From contig NZ_CP152052.1 of NCBI RefSeq assembly GCF_038637725.1, positions 1,719,501 through 1,783,500 of the forward strand: a stretch of DNA of 64,000 nucleotides, written 5' to 3'. Both the position numbers and the translations under genes were made by a program. Within the stretch, counting starts at the first letter, position 1. Every line of letters begins with the position of its first letter. Positions 51,742 through 61,325 of the stretch are shown in pieces. The notes under the pieces are model-generated. The model did no database searches. It was given only the letters and a program-made list of their open reading frames with translations, and was not told where the DNA came from. The stretch is from Psychrobacillus sp. FSL H8-0483. GTDB taxonomy: Bacteria > Bacillota > Bacilli > Bacillales_A > Planococcaceae.

Positions 51742-53409
51742 ATGTCTCAAAACATTATTACCAAAAACCAATTCCATTTATTATATGATTTGACGGAAGA
51801 TTATGTTTTTTTTATGAAAAAAGATGGAGACTCTTTTATATATGAGTATGTTAATAAAAAAGCGGAAGAAATCTTCTTGGAATGTCCAACGGGGAAAAGA
51901 ATGGAACATTGCTTAGATGAATTTCATTACAAAACGATTCTCTTTCATTATAATAGAGCATGTAAAATAAAACACTCAATTTTTTACCAAGATAACCATT
52001 TTCTACACAATGAAACCATAGTGAACGAAACAACCGTTATTCCTATTTTTAATGGTGAAGAAGTATATATTTTGGCTACAACTAGAGAAGTTACGCGTAC
52101 AAAAGAGATGCAAGAAGCAACGTATATTTTAGAAAGCTATCGTAAAGGAGTAAACGATGCTGCATTAGTTGCAATGACGAACGAAGTTGGAATAATTGAA
52201 ATGGTAAATAAATTATTCGAAGAAACTTCTCAATTTAATAAGAGCGAGTTAATTGGAAAATCATTTCGAATGATTAACTCTCATTTTCACGAAGAAGATT
52301 TCTTTGAGAAAATGTGGGAGACTATTCAAAAAGGGGAGACTTGGCGAGGTCAAATTCGTAATCGGACAAAGTATGGTTCCTTCTTTTGGGTCGATGCTCA
52401 TATAATTCCTATTACAAATGAACAGGGTGTAATTGAAAAATACTTAACTATTCAATTTGATAATACAGAGAAGAAACGAATAATGTCCGAATTAAGAAAT
52501 ATCGAACGTTCTTTTAAACTCATAACGGATTATTCCAATGATCTCATCGCAATTACCGATGCAGAAGGTTATTTACTCTATTCTTCTCCTGGTCATGAAA
52601 CTATCTTAAAGTATGACAAAGAAGAGTTATTTGGAACGTATTATTTAGATTTAATCGCTGATTCTTCTATTAAGCTATTAGATGCCGAAGAATTCTTCTC
52701 ATCTGGTGAACAAAACAAATTTCGTACTGAACTTTCATTGAAAGCGAAAGATGGTTCTACTATATGGACAGACACTTCTATTACAACAGTAGAAAATACA
52801 GTTGATGATCAAAAAGAAAAATGGTTTGTTTTTGTGTCACGAGAAATTACAGATAAAAGGGCCTTAGAAGATCAATTAAAATATATGGCTTTTCATGACA
52901 GTCTAACTGGCTTACCAAATCGTCGGTTGTTCCAAGATGATTTTCCTGCTGCTCTTAGTTCAGTCTGTTCCGAATATCCAAGTATTGGTTTACTATACAT
53001 CGATGGAGATAATTTCAAAGAAATTAACGATCAATTTGGTCATGAAGTCGGGGACCAGTTTTTAATGCATTTTGCAGAAAAACTCCAAGAAAGTGTCAAT
53101 TCTCAGTATAAAGTGTACCGAATTGGTGGAGATGAGTTTGTCATAGTAATTGATCAAGTGAAAGATTATATAGACAATATAAGTCCAACCATTGAAAGGG
53201 TTGTGCAGTCCATTCAACACACGTTAAGTAAGGGGTGGGTAATAGAAGAAATTGCTTTCACACCTACTTCGTCTATCGGTATATCCATGTTTCCAAATGA
53301 CGGTGTTTCTTTAGAAGAGCTCCTATATAATGCTGATCAAGCATTATATACTGCAAAAAAACATGGAAAGAACAAGTATATATACACTAATGCCGTTCAT
53401 ATTTCATGA
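51742..53409 (+). CDS. Cytoplasmic PAS-PAS-PAS-GGDEF diguanylate cyclase
   Basis: A 555-residue soluble protein. Three PAS-like domains (about residues 8-120, 130-245 and 252-375; the second and third have recognisable PAC ends such as TDKRALEDQLKYM) are followed by a GGDEF domain from AFHDSLTGLPNRRLF. The active GGDEF is at 462-466, so cyclic di-GMP synthesis is expected. The inhibitory RxxD site is not conserved, and no EAL domain is present. AGGAGATTG precedes the ATG. Its stop codon is within a terminator hairpin before arlR. Confidence 0.88.
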   Translation: MSQNIITKNQFHLLYDLTEDYVFFMKKDGDSFIYEYVNKKAEEIFLECPTGKRMEHCLDEFHYKTILFHYNRACKIKHSIFYQDNHFLHNETIVNETTVIPIFNGEEVYILATTREVTRTKEMQEATYILESYRKGVNDAALVAMTNEVGIIEMVNKLFEETSQFNKSELIGKSFRMINSHFHEEDFFEKMWETIQKGETWRGQIRNRTKYGSFFWVDAHIIPITNEQGVIEKYLTIQFDNTEKKRIMSELRNIERSFKLITDYSNDLIAITDAEGYLLYSSPGHETILKYDKEELFGTYYLDLIADSSIKLLDAEEFFSSGEQNKFRTELSLKAKDGSTIWTDTSITTVENTVDDQKEKWFVFVSREITDKRALEDQLKYMAFHDSLTGLPNRRLFQDDFPAALSSVCSEYPSIGLLYIDGDNFKEINDQFGHEVGDQFLMHFAEKLQESVNSQYKVYRIGGDEFVIVIDQVKDYIDNISPTIERVVQSIQHTLSKGWVIEEIAFTPTSSIGISMFPNDGVSLEELLYNADQALYTAKKHGKNKYIYTNAVHIS

Positions 53410-53419
53410 ACGGTTTTTT
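53393..53419 (+). terminator. Terminator at the end of the PAS-GGDEF gene
   Basis: CCGTTCAT and ATGAACGG pair around ATTTC and run into six Ts. The stem covers the stop codon. Confidence 0.75.
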
Positions 53420-53436
53420 AAAAGGATGTGTAAGTA

Positions 53437-54111
53437 TTGAATCGCCATATTTTAATTATTGAAGACGAAAAAAATATAGCAAAATTTGTGGAATTAGAAT
53501 TAAAGCATGAAAATTTCCAAGTCACTGTATCCCATGATGGGAGAGAAGGAGTAGAACTGGCATTAACTAACACATATGATTTATTGTTAGTAGATGTAAT
53601 GCTACCCCATTTAAATGGTCTAGAAATTTGTAGAAGGGTTCGTAAAAAGAAAAGAACTCCTATCATATTAATTACTGCTAGAGATGCAATTATCGACAGA
53701 GTATCTGGCTTAGAGGCTGGAGCGGATGACTATGTCGTAAAACCGTTCGCTATCGAAGAATTGTTAGCAAGAATACGTGCGGTTTTAAGAAGAGTAGAAC
53801 TTCCAAAAGAAACGACTAAAACACTAACCATTCAAGAACTAAGCATTAACCTTCAGGCACATCAAGTCTTCTATAAAGACGAAGAAATAGACTTAACTAA
53901 GACGGAATACGATATGATTGTTTATTTTATGCAAAATCTTAATTTGGTGTTAACGAGGGATACAATTTTAGAAAAAGTATGGGGATATGAGACAGAAGTA
54001 GAAACAAATGTAGTGGATGTGTATATTCGTCATTTACGAAAGAAGCTTCCAAAAGAGATAGCGTCATTAATTGAGACGGTAAGAGGAGTAGGTTACGTGA
54101 TGCGCGGATGA
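53437..54111 (+). CDS. arlR: ArlR-like OmpR-family response regulator
   Basis: A 224-residue regulator. The receiver domain has the acidic pair EDE (10-12 region), phospho-acceptor Asp in LLVDVMLPHLNG, Thr in LITARD and Lys in DDYVVKPF. The C-terminal winged helix ends VETNVVDVYIRHLRKKLP. The segments ELELKHENFQV and WGYETEVETNVVDVYIR are close to staphylococcal ArlR. The start is a TTG following AAAGGATG. The stop overlaps the histidine kinase start (ATGA). Confidence 0.87.
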   Translation: MNRHILIIEDEKNIAKFVELELKHENFQVTVSHDGREGVELALTNTYDLLLVDVMLPHLNGLEICRRVRKKKRTPIILITARDAIIDRVSGLEAGADDYVVKPFAIEELLARIRAVLRRVELPKETTKTLTIQELSINLQAHQVFYKDEEIDLTKTEYDMIVYFMQNLNLVLTRDTILEKVWGYETEVETNVVDVYIRHLRKKLPKEIASLIETVRGVGYVMRG

Positions 54112-55481
54112 AAACATGGACTTTACAAAGGAAATGGACGTATGCCTCAGCGATTTCTATTTTTTTAAGTTTTCTCATGATGTGTGTTATTTTATATTTT
54201 TCTCTATATAATTGGATGCTAATATCTGAAAAGAAAATAGCGCAAAATACGTTAAATGAATTAGTAAGTTTTTTTGAATCAAAAGGACCTATTATATCCA
54301 TTCAAGACATTCAACGAAATAAAACGCTCCTTAACCAACTGGTTAATCAAGAGCAGTCCGTTCGTATTTTAAATGCAGATGGAATAGAAGTATTACGGAT
54401 TAATGATGTAAGTCCTTTTCCTAATTTTTCGCCTGAAGTATTACAAGAATTCCAAAGAGAACGAGTGGAAGGTCAACTTTTGTTTCATAAAGTTGCTGAA
54501 ATAGATTTTGGCTTGTTTACTGGGTATGTGGAAATTTCCCATAGCTTAGAAAACTTCTCTCATTTAATGGATTATATATTCATTGCTATGGTTATCTTTG
54601 CCTTAATAGCACTTTTTCTCTCGGCTTTAATTGGTTATTCATTGTCTTCTATTTTATTGAAGCCATTAAAGGAACTTCGAAACGAGATGCAAGAAGCAAA
54701 ACGCACGAAATTTTCAAAAGAAGTGAAATTTCAATATGTCACAAAAGATGAAATTGGAGAGCTATTAACAATCTATAAAGAGCTAATGAACGAAGTATCT
54801 GAAACGATTACTAGGCAAGATGAGTTTATTCAAAATGTTTCCCATGAGCTTCGAACGCCAATTCAAGTTGTAGAAGGACATTTGGCATTGTTGAATAGGT
54901 GGGGGAAAAACGAGCGAGAGGTACTTGATGAATCGCTAGACATTTCTTTAACAGAAGTAAGGAAAATGAAATTGTTAATAGATGAGATGTTAAAGCTTGC
55001 GAAAAATGAACGTACAGATGAATTACTAGAGTCCCTTCTATACGAAATCGTGCTTAGTTTACAAAATAAGTACCGTATTTTAGCACCGGAAGCAATCATT
55101 GAATTTGTTGGAGATGAAAAGGTAAAAGTTGCAGTTCCAGCAACTACTTTAGAACAAATAATACGAAATCTCATAGAAAATGCAATCAAATACAATGAGA
55201 ACAAACCGTATATTTACGTAAAGGTCACTAATAATGAATTAAAGACCATAATAACCATTATGGATAATGGGGTTGGGATACCCGAAAATTTATTACCTAA
55301 AATATTTGATCGTTTCTTTACAGTTGATGAGGCAAGGACTAAACCAAATGGAGGGTCAGGTTTAGGGCTTAGTATTGTAAAAAGCCTAGTTTCTGAATAT
55401 AAAGGGTCAATATTAGTGGAAAGTAACGAAAATGGCACAAAATTTGACATTATATTTCCCAAATTTAACAAAAGAATTTAA
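54108..55481 (+). CDS. arlS: ArlS-like sensor histidine kinase
   Basis: A 457-residue membrane kinase: two membrane helices (about 16-36 and 158-182) enclosing an extracellular domain of about 120 residues, HAMP, HisKA with the phosphorylated His in NVSHELRTPIQVVEGH, and an HATPase domain with the N box NLIENAIKYN, DNGVGIPE and GGSGLGLSIVKSL. It pairs with the response regulator whose stop it overlaps. Staphylococcal ArlS controls adhesion, autolysis and virulence; the signal and targets here are unknown. Confidence 0.88.
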   Translation: MKTWTLQRKWTYASAISIFLSFLMMCVILYFSLYNWMLISEKKIAQNTLNELVSFFESKGPIISIQDIQRNKTLLNQLVNQEQSVRILNADGIEVLRINDVSPFPNFSPEVLQEFQRERVEGQLLFHKVAEIDFGLFTGYVEISHSLENFSHLMDYIFIAMVIFALIALFLSALIGYSLSSILLKPLKELRNEMQEAKRTKFSKEVKFQYVTKDEIGELLTIYKELMNEVSETITRQDEFIQNVSHELRTPIQVVEGHLALLNRWGKNEREVLDESLDISLTEVRKMKLLIDEMLKLAKNERTDELLESLLYEIVLSLQNKYRILAPEAIIEFVGDEKVKVAVPATTLEQIIRNLIENAIKYNENKPYIYVKVTNNELKTIITIMDNGVGIPENLLPKIFDRFFTVDEARTKPNGGSGLGLSIVKSLVSEYKGSILVESNENGTKFDIIFPKFNKRI

Positions 55482-55746
55482 ATTCATTAATCAAGAATAA
55501 AATTTTTTTAAATTTAATATTTAATTTCGGAAAAAGCATTGTAATTTTCTCCAAGAGTAGTAAGATGGATATGGAAAAATTGTTCTTTTTAAAGTGCACT
55601 TTCAGTCCTTTTAAAAGAGTGGTAAACTAAAATTGTGTATATTTTGTGTATGTTAAACAATTTTACATTAGGATTTATTCTACTTAATTTATATGTATTT
55701 TTTCCATTAATGCCTAAAAGGCACAAAATGTTGGAGGTTTTTTTAA

Positions 55747-58551
55747 ATGTCGAACAATCAATCACCGTGGTCCGTTTTTTCTGGACCTAACCTTGGTTAT
55801 GTTATGGAGCAATATGATTTATTTTTACAATCTCCCGACGAAGTAGATCGTGAATTAGTAAATTTATTTCAACAGTACGGTGCACCAACCATTCCAATGT
55901 CCACATCATCGAGTACAAATGATGCTAAGCCACATGTAGAACCGAATAATTTTGAAAAAGTTATTCGTGCTATTCAACTGGCTGATGCAATACGTACTCA
56001 TGGTCATTTAACGGCTAATATTTATCCATTAAACGATGGACCTAAAGAAGATCCTAGAATAGATCCTAAAACCTATGGATTAACGGATCAAGATTTACGT
56101 GAGGTACCTGTTTCTTTCCTAATTAGCAATGCTTCAAACACAATTGAAAATGGTTTACAAGCAATTGAACAGTTAAAAGCAGTATACTCAAATAAAATTG
56201 CATTTGAAATTGCACATATTGTAAATACAGAAGAACGCAAATGGTTACAAGATAAAATTGAAAAAGGCTCTGTTATACAAAACCTATCTTCCGATGATAA
56301 AAAAGAATTGTTAAAGCGTTTAACACAAATTGAAGGGTTTGAAAAATTCATTCACCGTACATTTGTTGGAGCAAAACGTTTTTCTATAGAAGGATTAGAC
56401 ACATTAGTTGTATTAATCGACGAATTAGTTCGTCAATCAGAGGTAACAAATACAAAACAAGTAAACATTGGAATGGCTCACCGAGGGCGTTTAAATGTTT
56501 TGACACATGTATTGCAAAAGCCATATGAAATGATGTTTGCAGAATTTGCACATGTTCCAAGTGAATCTTTCTTACCAAAAGATGGCTCATTACAAATGTC
56601 AGAAGGTTGGTATGGGGATGTAAAGTATCATAAAGGTGCTGCATATCAATCAAAATCAGGCTTAACACTAAAACTAGCTTATAACCCTTCACACTTAGAA
56701 GTTGTAAGTCCTATTGTTACTGGACAAACTCGCGCAGCACAAGAAACAACAGATGCAGCTGGATATCCAGTACAAGACAAAAATGCATCTTTTGCTATAT
56801 TAATACACGGGGATGCGGCATTCCCTGGTCAAGGTGTTGTTACCGAAGTATTAAATTATAGTCAAGTTCGTGGATTCCAAACGGGTGGATCTATTCATAT
56901 TATTGCTAATAATATGATTGGATTTACAACAGAACATTATGATTCACGCTCAACGTTCTATTCTTCTGACCCAGCAAAAGGTTATGAAGTACCAGTTATC
57001 CACGTAAATGCAGACGATCCGGAAGCGGTACTTGGAGTAGCTAAATTCGCGCATGAATACCGCCAAAAATTTGGTAAAGATATTGTTATTGACCTATTAG
57101 GATATCGTCGATATGGCCATAATGAGATGGATGAGCCATTAGTGACAAATCCAAAAATGTATCACGCAATTCACAAGCATCCAACAGTTCGGAAGTTGTA
57201 TGGACAAAAATTAGTAGAAGAGAATCTAATTGAGTCGGCTAACATTCAATCATTAGATGATTCTATTTTCAGTGGTATGCAAGAAGCATATGATCGTGTG
57301 AAAGAGCTTCCACAATCTACTGTTCATGAGATTGTTATTCCAGATGCAGTGTTAAAGGGAATGCCCGAATTGCAAACAGGAGTTGAAAAAAGTAAGCTTA
57401 CAAAAATAAACGAAGAGCTTCTTACTTGGCCAACAGAATTTACTGCATTCAAGAAATTAGAGAAAATTTTAAAACGTCGAGAAGAACCGTTTAAAGGTAA
57501 AGGGAAAATCGATTGGGGGCATGCAGAAACACTTGCTTTTGCGACGATTATCCAAGAAGGAAATTCTATTCGTTTAACTGGTCAAGACGCACAACGTGGT
57601 ACGTTCTCGCATAGACATTTAATTTTGCATGATGAAAAAACTGGGCAAGCACTAATGCCAATTCATTCTATTAGTGATGCAAAAGCTTCGTTCACCGTAC
57701 ACAATAGCCCATTAACTGAGGCTGCAATTTTAGGTTATGAATTTGGTTATAATCTGGAAAATCCTAATTCTTTAACTATTTGGGAAGCGCAATATGGTGA
57801 CTTTGCAAATATGGCACAAGTAATGTTTGATAATTTTATTAGTTCTGCTCGTTCAAAATGGGGATTAAAATCAGGTCTAGTTATGCTATTGCCTCATGGG
57901 TCTGAGGGCCAAGGTTCAGAGCACTCAAGCGCTCGTTTAGAGCGTTACTTGCAACTTGCAGCTGAGAATAACTGGACAGTAGCGAATCTTTCAAGTGCAG
58001 CAAACTATTTCCATATTCTACGCAGACAAGCAAGAATGTTAAAAGAAGAAGCAATTCGTCCATTAATTATTGTTTCTCCAAAATCATTATTACGTCACCC
58101 GTTAGTAGGAGCAGATGTAGAAGAATTAACAACTGGTCAATTTGAAACGGTGATTGAACAACCTGGTCTTGGACAACAAGCTGATAAGGTAGAAAAGATT
58201 GTTTTTGTTAGCGGTAAATTGGCAATTGATTTGGCAGATAAAGTGAAAGATGGCACAGGATATGACTATATGCACATTGTTCGTATCGAACAAATTTATC
58301 CTTTCCCAGCTGAAAAGATTCAAGCTATTATTGACCGCTATCCAAATGTGAAACAGCTTGTATGGGCACAAGAAGAGACAGAAAATATGGGCTCTTGGAA
58401 TTTTGCACTTCCATACTTGTTAGAACTAGCAAATGGAAAAGATATTTCTTACGTTGGTCGAGTACATCGTTCAAGCCCTGCTGAAGGCGATATGGATACG
58501 TATAAAGTTGAGCAAACACGCATTATTGAAGAAGCAGTAAAAAGCATTTAA
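55747..58551 (+). CDS. odhA: 2-oxoglutarate dehydrogenase E1
   Basis: A 934-residue thiamine diphosphate enzyme that decarboxylates 2-oxoglutarate and transfers the succinyl group to the lipoyl arm of Odh[12 protein letters not shown] and [16 protein letters not shown] are the E1o TPP-site motifs, and [19 protein letters not shown] belongs to the transketolase-like half. The N-terminal short helix ([18 protein letters not shown]) is the usual E2-contact region. Length is near the 940 typical of Bacillus OdhA. GGAGG precedes the ATG. It forms an operon with odhB 29 bp downstream. Confidence 0.96.
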   Translation: MSNNQSPWSVFSGPNLGYVMEQYDLFLQSPDEVDRELVNLFQQYGAPTIPMSTSSSTNDAKPHVEPNNFEKVIRAIQLADAIRTHGHLTANIYPLNDGPKEDPRIDPKTYGLTDQDLREVPVSFLISNASNTIENGLQAIEQLKAVYSNKIAFEIAHIVNTEERKWLQDKIEKGSVIQNLSSDDKKELLKRLTQIEGFEKFIHRTFVGAKRFSIEGLDTLVVLIDELVRQSEVTNTKQVNIGMAHRGRLNVLTHVLQKPYEMMFAEFAHVPSESFLPKDGSLQMSEGWYGDVKYHKGAAYQSKSGLTLKLAYNPSHLEVVSPIVTGQTRAAQETTDAAGYPVQDKNASFAILIHGDAAFPGQGVVTEVLNYSQVRGFQTGGSIHIIANNMIGFTTEHYDSRSTFYSSDPAKGYEVPVIHVNADDPEAVLGVAKFAHEYRQKFGKDIVIDLLGYRRYGHNEMDEPLVTNPKMYHAIHKHPTVRKLYGQKLVEENLIESANIQSLDDSIFSGMQEAYDRVKELPQSTVHEIVIPDAVLKGMPELQTGVEKSKLTKINEELLTWPTEFTAFKKLEKILKRREEPFKGKGKIDWGHAETLAFATIIQEGNSIRLTGQDAQRGTFSHRHLILHDEKTGQALMPIHSISDAKASFTVHNSPLTEAAILGYEFGYNLENPNSLTIWEAQYGDFANMAQVMFDNFISSARSKWGLKSGLVMLLPHGSEGQGSEHSSARLERYLQLAAENNWTVANLSSAANYFHILRRQARMLKEEAIRPLIIVSPKSLLRHPLVGADVEELTTGQFETVIEQPGLGQQADKVEKIVFVSGKLAIDLADKVKDGTGYDYMHIVRIEQIYPFPAEKIQAIIDRYPNVKQLVWAQEETENMGSWNFALPYLLELANGKDISYVGRVHRSSPAEGDMDTYKVEQTRIIEEAVKSI

Positions 58552-58580
58552 GTAAGGATAGATTAGAGGAGGAAATTCAA

Positions 58581-59807
58581 GTGGCAGAAATTATTGTTCC
58601 AGAATTAGCAGAATCAATTACAGAGGGTACTATTGCACAATGGCTAAAACAACCAGGTGAAACGGTTGAAAAAGGTGAGTTCATTGTTGAACTTGAAACA
58701 GATAAAGTAAACGTAGAAGTTATTTCAGAGGAAGCTGGAGTTGTAAGTGAATTATTAGCAGCTGAAGGCGATACTGTTCAAGTTGGCCAAGTAATTGCTA
58801 TTGTTGGAGCTGGTTCAGGCTCACCTGCAGCAAAACCTGCGGCAGAAACGAAAGCTCCAGAAGCAGAAAAAACAGTAGAAGCTCCAAAAGCAGCACCAGT
58901 TGCAGTGGAATCTACAAATGAACAAGACCGTACAATTGCTAGCCCAGCAGCTCGTAAATTAGCACGCGAAAAAGGCATTAACTTAAGCGAGATTTCACCG
59001 GTTGATCCAATGGGTCGTGTACGTGTACAAGACGTTGCGGCTCACGGTTCAGCACCAACTCCAGCGAAAGCAGCACCAGCACCTGTAGCTGTTTCAAAAG
59101 AAGATGATGGCCGTACAACTCGCGAAAAAATGTCACGTCGCCGTCAAACAATTGCGACTCGTCTTTTAGAAGTTAAACAAAGTACTGCAATGTTAACAAC
59201 GTTTAATGAAATTGATATGACAAACGTGATGGCTTTACGTGCACGTAAAAAAGATAAATTCTTTGACGATCATGATGTACGTCTTGGATTTATGTCGTTC
59301 TTTACAAAAGCGGTTGTTGCAGCATTGAAAAAATATCCATATGTAAATTCACAAATTGATGGAACGGATATTGTGAAAAATAATTTCTATGATATCGGTA
59401 TCGCAGTTTCAACAGAAGGTGGATTAGTAGTGCCAATCGTTCGTGATGCAGATCGTAAAAACTTTGCAGAAATAGAAGGGAATATTGGCGAACTAGCTAA
59501 AAAAGCACGTGATAATAAATTAGCTCTTTCTGATATGTCTGGCGGTTCATTTACAATCACAAACGGTGGAGTATTCGGTTCTTTATTATCAACTCCGATT
59601 TTAAATGGTACACAAGTTGGTATTTTAGGAATGCACACAATCCAAAAACGTCCAATCGCTGTTGGTAACGAAGTTGAAATTCGTCCAATGATGTACGTGG
59701 CATTATCATATGATCACCGCGTAATCGATGGAAAAGATTCGGTAGGCTTCTTGAAAATGGTAAAAGAACTTCTTGAAAACCCAGAAGACCTAATGTTAAA
59801 TTCTTAA
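58581..59807 (+). CDS. odhB: Dihydrolipoamide succinyltransferase (E2o)
   Basis: A 408-residue protein: lipoyl domain with the modified Lys 42 in ETDKVNVEV, an Ala/Pro/Glu linker, the peripheral subunit-binding domain ([19 protein letters not shown]), a second linker and the catalytic domain with [12 protein letters not shown] (His 379, Asp 383). It passes succinyl groups from OdhA to CoA. The start is a GTG preceded by AGAGGAGG. The E3 gene is not in this window and is probably shared with pyruvate dehydrogenase. Confidence 0.96.
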   Translation: MAEIIVPELAESITEGTIAQWLKQPGETVEKGEFIVELETDKVNVEVISEEAGVVSELLAAEGDTVQVGQVIAIVGAGSGSPAAKPAAETKAPEAEKTVEAPKAAPVAVESTNEQDRTIASPAARKLAREKGINLSEISPVDPMGRVRVQDVAAHGSAPTPAKAAPAPVAVSKEDDGRTTREKMSRRRQTIATRLLEVKQSTAMLTTFNEIDMTNVMALRARKKDKFFDDHDVRLGFMSFFTKAVVAALKKYPYVNSQIDGTDIVKNNFYDIGIAVSTEGGLVVPIVRDADRKNFAEIEGNIGELAKKARDNKLALSDMSGGSFTITNGGVFGSLLSTPILNGTQVGILGMHTIQKRPIAVGNEVEIRPMMYVALSYDHRVIDGKDSVGFLKMVKELLENPEDLMLNS

Positions 59808-59881
59808 TAAAAAAAAGAAGGCTCCCAATTTGAGGCCACTGAAAAACTACGTTTTTTAAAACAGTAAATTCTTTTTAAACA

Positions 59882-59931
59882 AAATCCGGCACTTCTTGTT
59901 CAAGTTTGAACAGGAAGTGCCGGATTTCTTT
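59882..59931. repeat. Strong hairpin downstream of odhB and the IS1182 remnant
   Basis: AAATCCGGCACTTC-GTTCAA and TTGAAC-GAAGTGCCGGATTT pair with a 2-nt internal mismatch around GT. The T-rich flank lies on the plus strand, so it could terminate odhAB transcription; equally, it may be the terminal end of the decayed IS1182-type element. Confidence 0.7.
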
Positions 59932-59935
59932 GTCT

Positions 59936-60675
59936 ATTTCTCCTCTTTTTCGTTCAGTATCTTCAAAACCCGTTTCAGATTGACGGCGAATATCGTAGTG
60001 GTACCTTGTATTTCCATGCCAAATAAACCCGCAAAAGATGCTATATTTATCCGTGAGGATTCTTCAATTCACTATTTTCCAATTCGATATTATAGCGTTT
60101 TCGAGCAAGCTCTTTAAACGAAACTAAAGAAATATATATTTACACGAAATAATGTATAGTTGATTTCCACTATAGGCGGACGCTTTCCGCGGGGTGAGCG
60201 ATAAGCCATCACCGCCGCTACGCGTCGTTTGTGATGTCTTATCTGGTCTCACTCATCCCGCTGGAGTCGCCGCCTGACGCTTCAATCAACAAAGTGAGTG
60301 AGAATGTTCTTTTCTAATGCTATTTTTACCGTTTTCCCAATAAGCATGTCTAATAAGCCAACATCCTGTATACAAAGTCGACGGAATTTCGTTAATGAAC
60401 TGGCATCAATGACTGGATCTTCTGGAGCCATCTCTAAGAAATAATTAAACGATATATCATATTTCGAACTCTCTACTACATACACATCTGATACATCATT
60501 TAAACATGCGAATCGGTGGAATCGTATTGCGTCCATTATCTAAGCAGTATTTTGTTATTAATTCTTCCAAGATAAACGATAAATCCATCAGTTCATTGAT
60601 TTAGCTAAGCATATTCCCTTTTGGCACGAGTGCCATGTAAGGGCTTAAGTAGAGGAATTCTTGATTTGAAATCAT
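59936..60675 (-). pseudogene. IS1182-family transposase, decayed and internally deleted
   Basis: On the minus strand the N-terminal part starts at an ATG at 60675 (MISNQEFLYLSPYMALVPKG), hits a stop after GNMLS, resumes as INELMDLSFILEELITKYCL, then changes frame into SKYDISFNYFLEMAPEDPVI and SSLTKFRRL. The C-terminal part at 59936-60120 reads RYNIELENSELKNPHG, then a one-base deletion, then FAGLFGMEIQGTTTIFAVNL and a stop. These match the two ends of IS1182 transposases. The middle of the protein, perhaps 300 residues, is missing, and a beta repeat occupies the junction. It cannot encode an active enzyme. Confidence 0.8.
60175..60274 (+). repeat. Beta-family repeat, copy 6 (100 bp), inside the IS remnant
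   Basis: It begins GGCGGACGCTTTCCGCGGGG and ends CTCATCCCGCTGGAGTCGCC GCC, which are imperfect inverted copies. It is shorter than copies 1 and 7 because the central GTGGC/CCAACA hairpin block is absent. It lies at the junction of the two transposase fragments. Confidence 0.8.
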
Positions 60676-60768
60676 TGGCCACCCAACTTAAATTAGTTCC
60701 TTTTATTATAAAGAAAACATGACTTTTTTAGTTTAAAGCGAATTTATTTTATAGTGATGGGAGTGGAA

Positions 60769-60926
60769 GGCGGCGACTCCAGCGGGAAAAGCGCGTCCAG
60801 GTGAGACCCCGCAGGAGCGCAGATAGGAACAAAGGCTAAGAGCGCCACCTCGTGTGGCAACGCCTTCGTGACCAACATCCTGTTGGCCTGAGGAGGCTCA
60901 CGGACCGCCCGTGGAAAGCGTCCGCC
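60769..60926 (-). repeat. Beta-family repeat, copy 7 (full length)
   Basis: It begins GGCGGCGACTCCAGCGGG and ends GTGGAAAGCGTCCGCC; compared with copy 1 it is inverted at its ends. The central block GCGCCACCTCGTGTGGCAAC and GCCTTCGTGACCAACATCC is nearly identical to that of copy 1 and in the same orientation on the plus strand, so ends and centre can be exchanged independently. Confidence 0.8.
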
Positions 60927-61030
60927 TGCAACGGAATCACCTAGATGTTATATTTAATCAAAATAAAGTGAATCCATTTTTGAAATAAGAGCTTTATTTT
61001 GAAAGCATTTCATGAAACCTTTTTCAAACA

Positions 61031-61059
61031 TTGAAAAATACAGTAGATTTTCGTATACT
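61031..61059 (+). promoter_or_regulatory. Sigma-A promoter of the DUF6501 gene
   Basis: TTGAAA at 61031-61036 and TATACT at 61054-61059 are separated by 17 bp; the start codon follows 20 bp later. Confidence 0.75.
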
Positions 61060-61079
61060 AAAAGAAAGGAAGTGCTAAC

Positions 61080-61277
61080 ATGATACATACAAATTGGGCA
61101 ACAAAACCAACACTTAAAACAGTTACTTGTGTGCATACAGATGCTAAAAAATTCTTAGTAAGCAATGTACTAACTGTTGGTAAAACTTACGAAGTAAAAA
61201 ACGAAACAGAAGAGTTTTTATTTGTTGTCGACAACACTGGTAAAGTCGGCGGTTTTTACAAAGAATATTTTCAATAA
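61080..61277 (+). CDS. DUF6501 family small protein
   Basis: A 65-residue protein with the pattern KTVTCVHTDAKKFLVSNVL, VGKTYEVKNETEEF and GKVGGFYKEYF, typical of a small conserved Bacillales family (DUF6501) of unknown function. AAAGGAAG precedes the ATG. It has its own promoter and terminator, so it is a single-gene unit. Confidence 0.82.
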   Translation: MIHTNWATKPTLKTVTCVHTDAKKFLVSNVLTVGKTYEVKNETEEFLFVVDNTGKVGGFYKEYFQ

Positions 61278-61308
61278 AAAACCGATGACTATCATCGGTT
61301 TTTTTTCA
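61276..61308 (+). terminator. Terminator of the DUF6501 gene
   Basis: AAAACCGATG and CATCGGTTTT pair around ACTAT and are followed by a T-run. Confidence 0.9.
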
Positions 61309-61325
61309 TAAGGAGACGAAATAGC

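Larger units (their letters stand above)
59808..61079. other. 1.27-kb stretch with an IS remnant and two beta repeats
   Basis: No intact gene lies between odhB and the DUF6501 gene. The contents are the hairpin at 59882-59931, the IS1182 transposase remnant with beta copy 6 inside it, beta copy 7 and the DUF6501 promoter. A plus-strand frame near 59896-60117 is only the antisense of the transposase. Confidence 0.75.

Noticed and set aside
59896..60117. 73-codon plus-strand frame
   Set aside because: It is antisense to the C-terminal part of the IS1182 transposase remnant.
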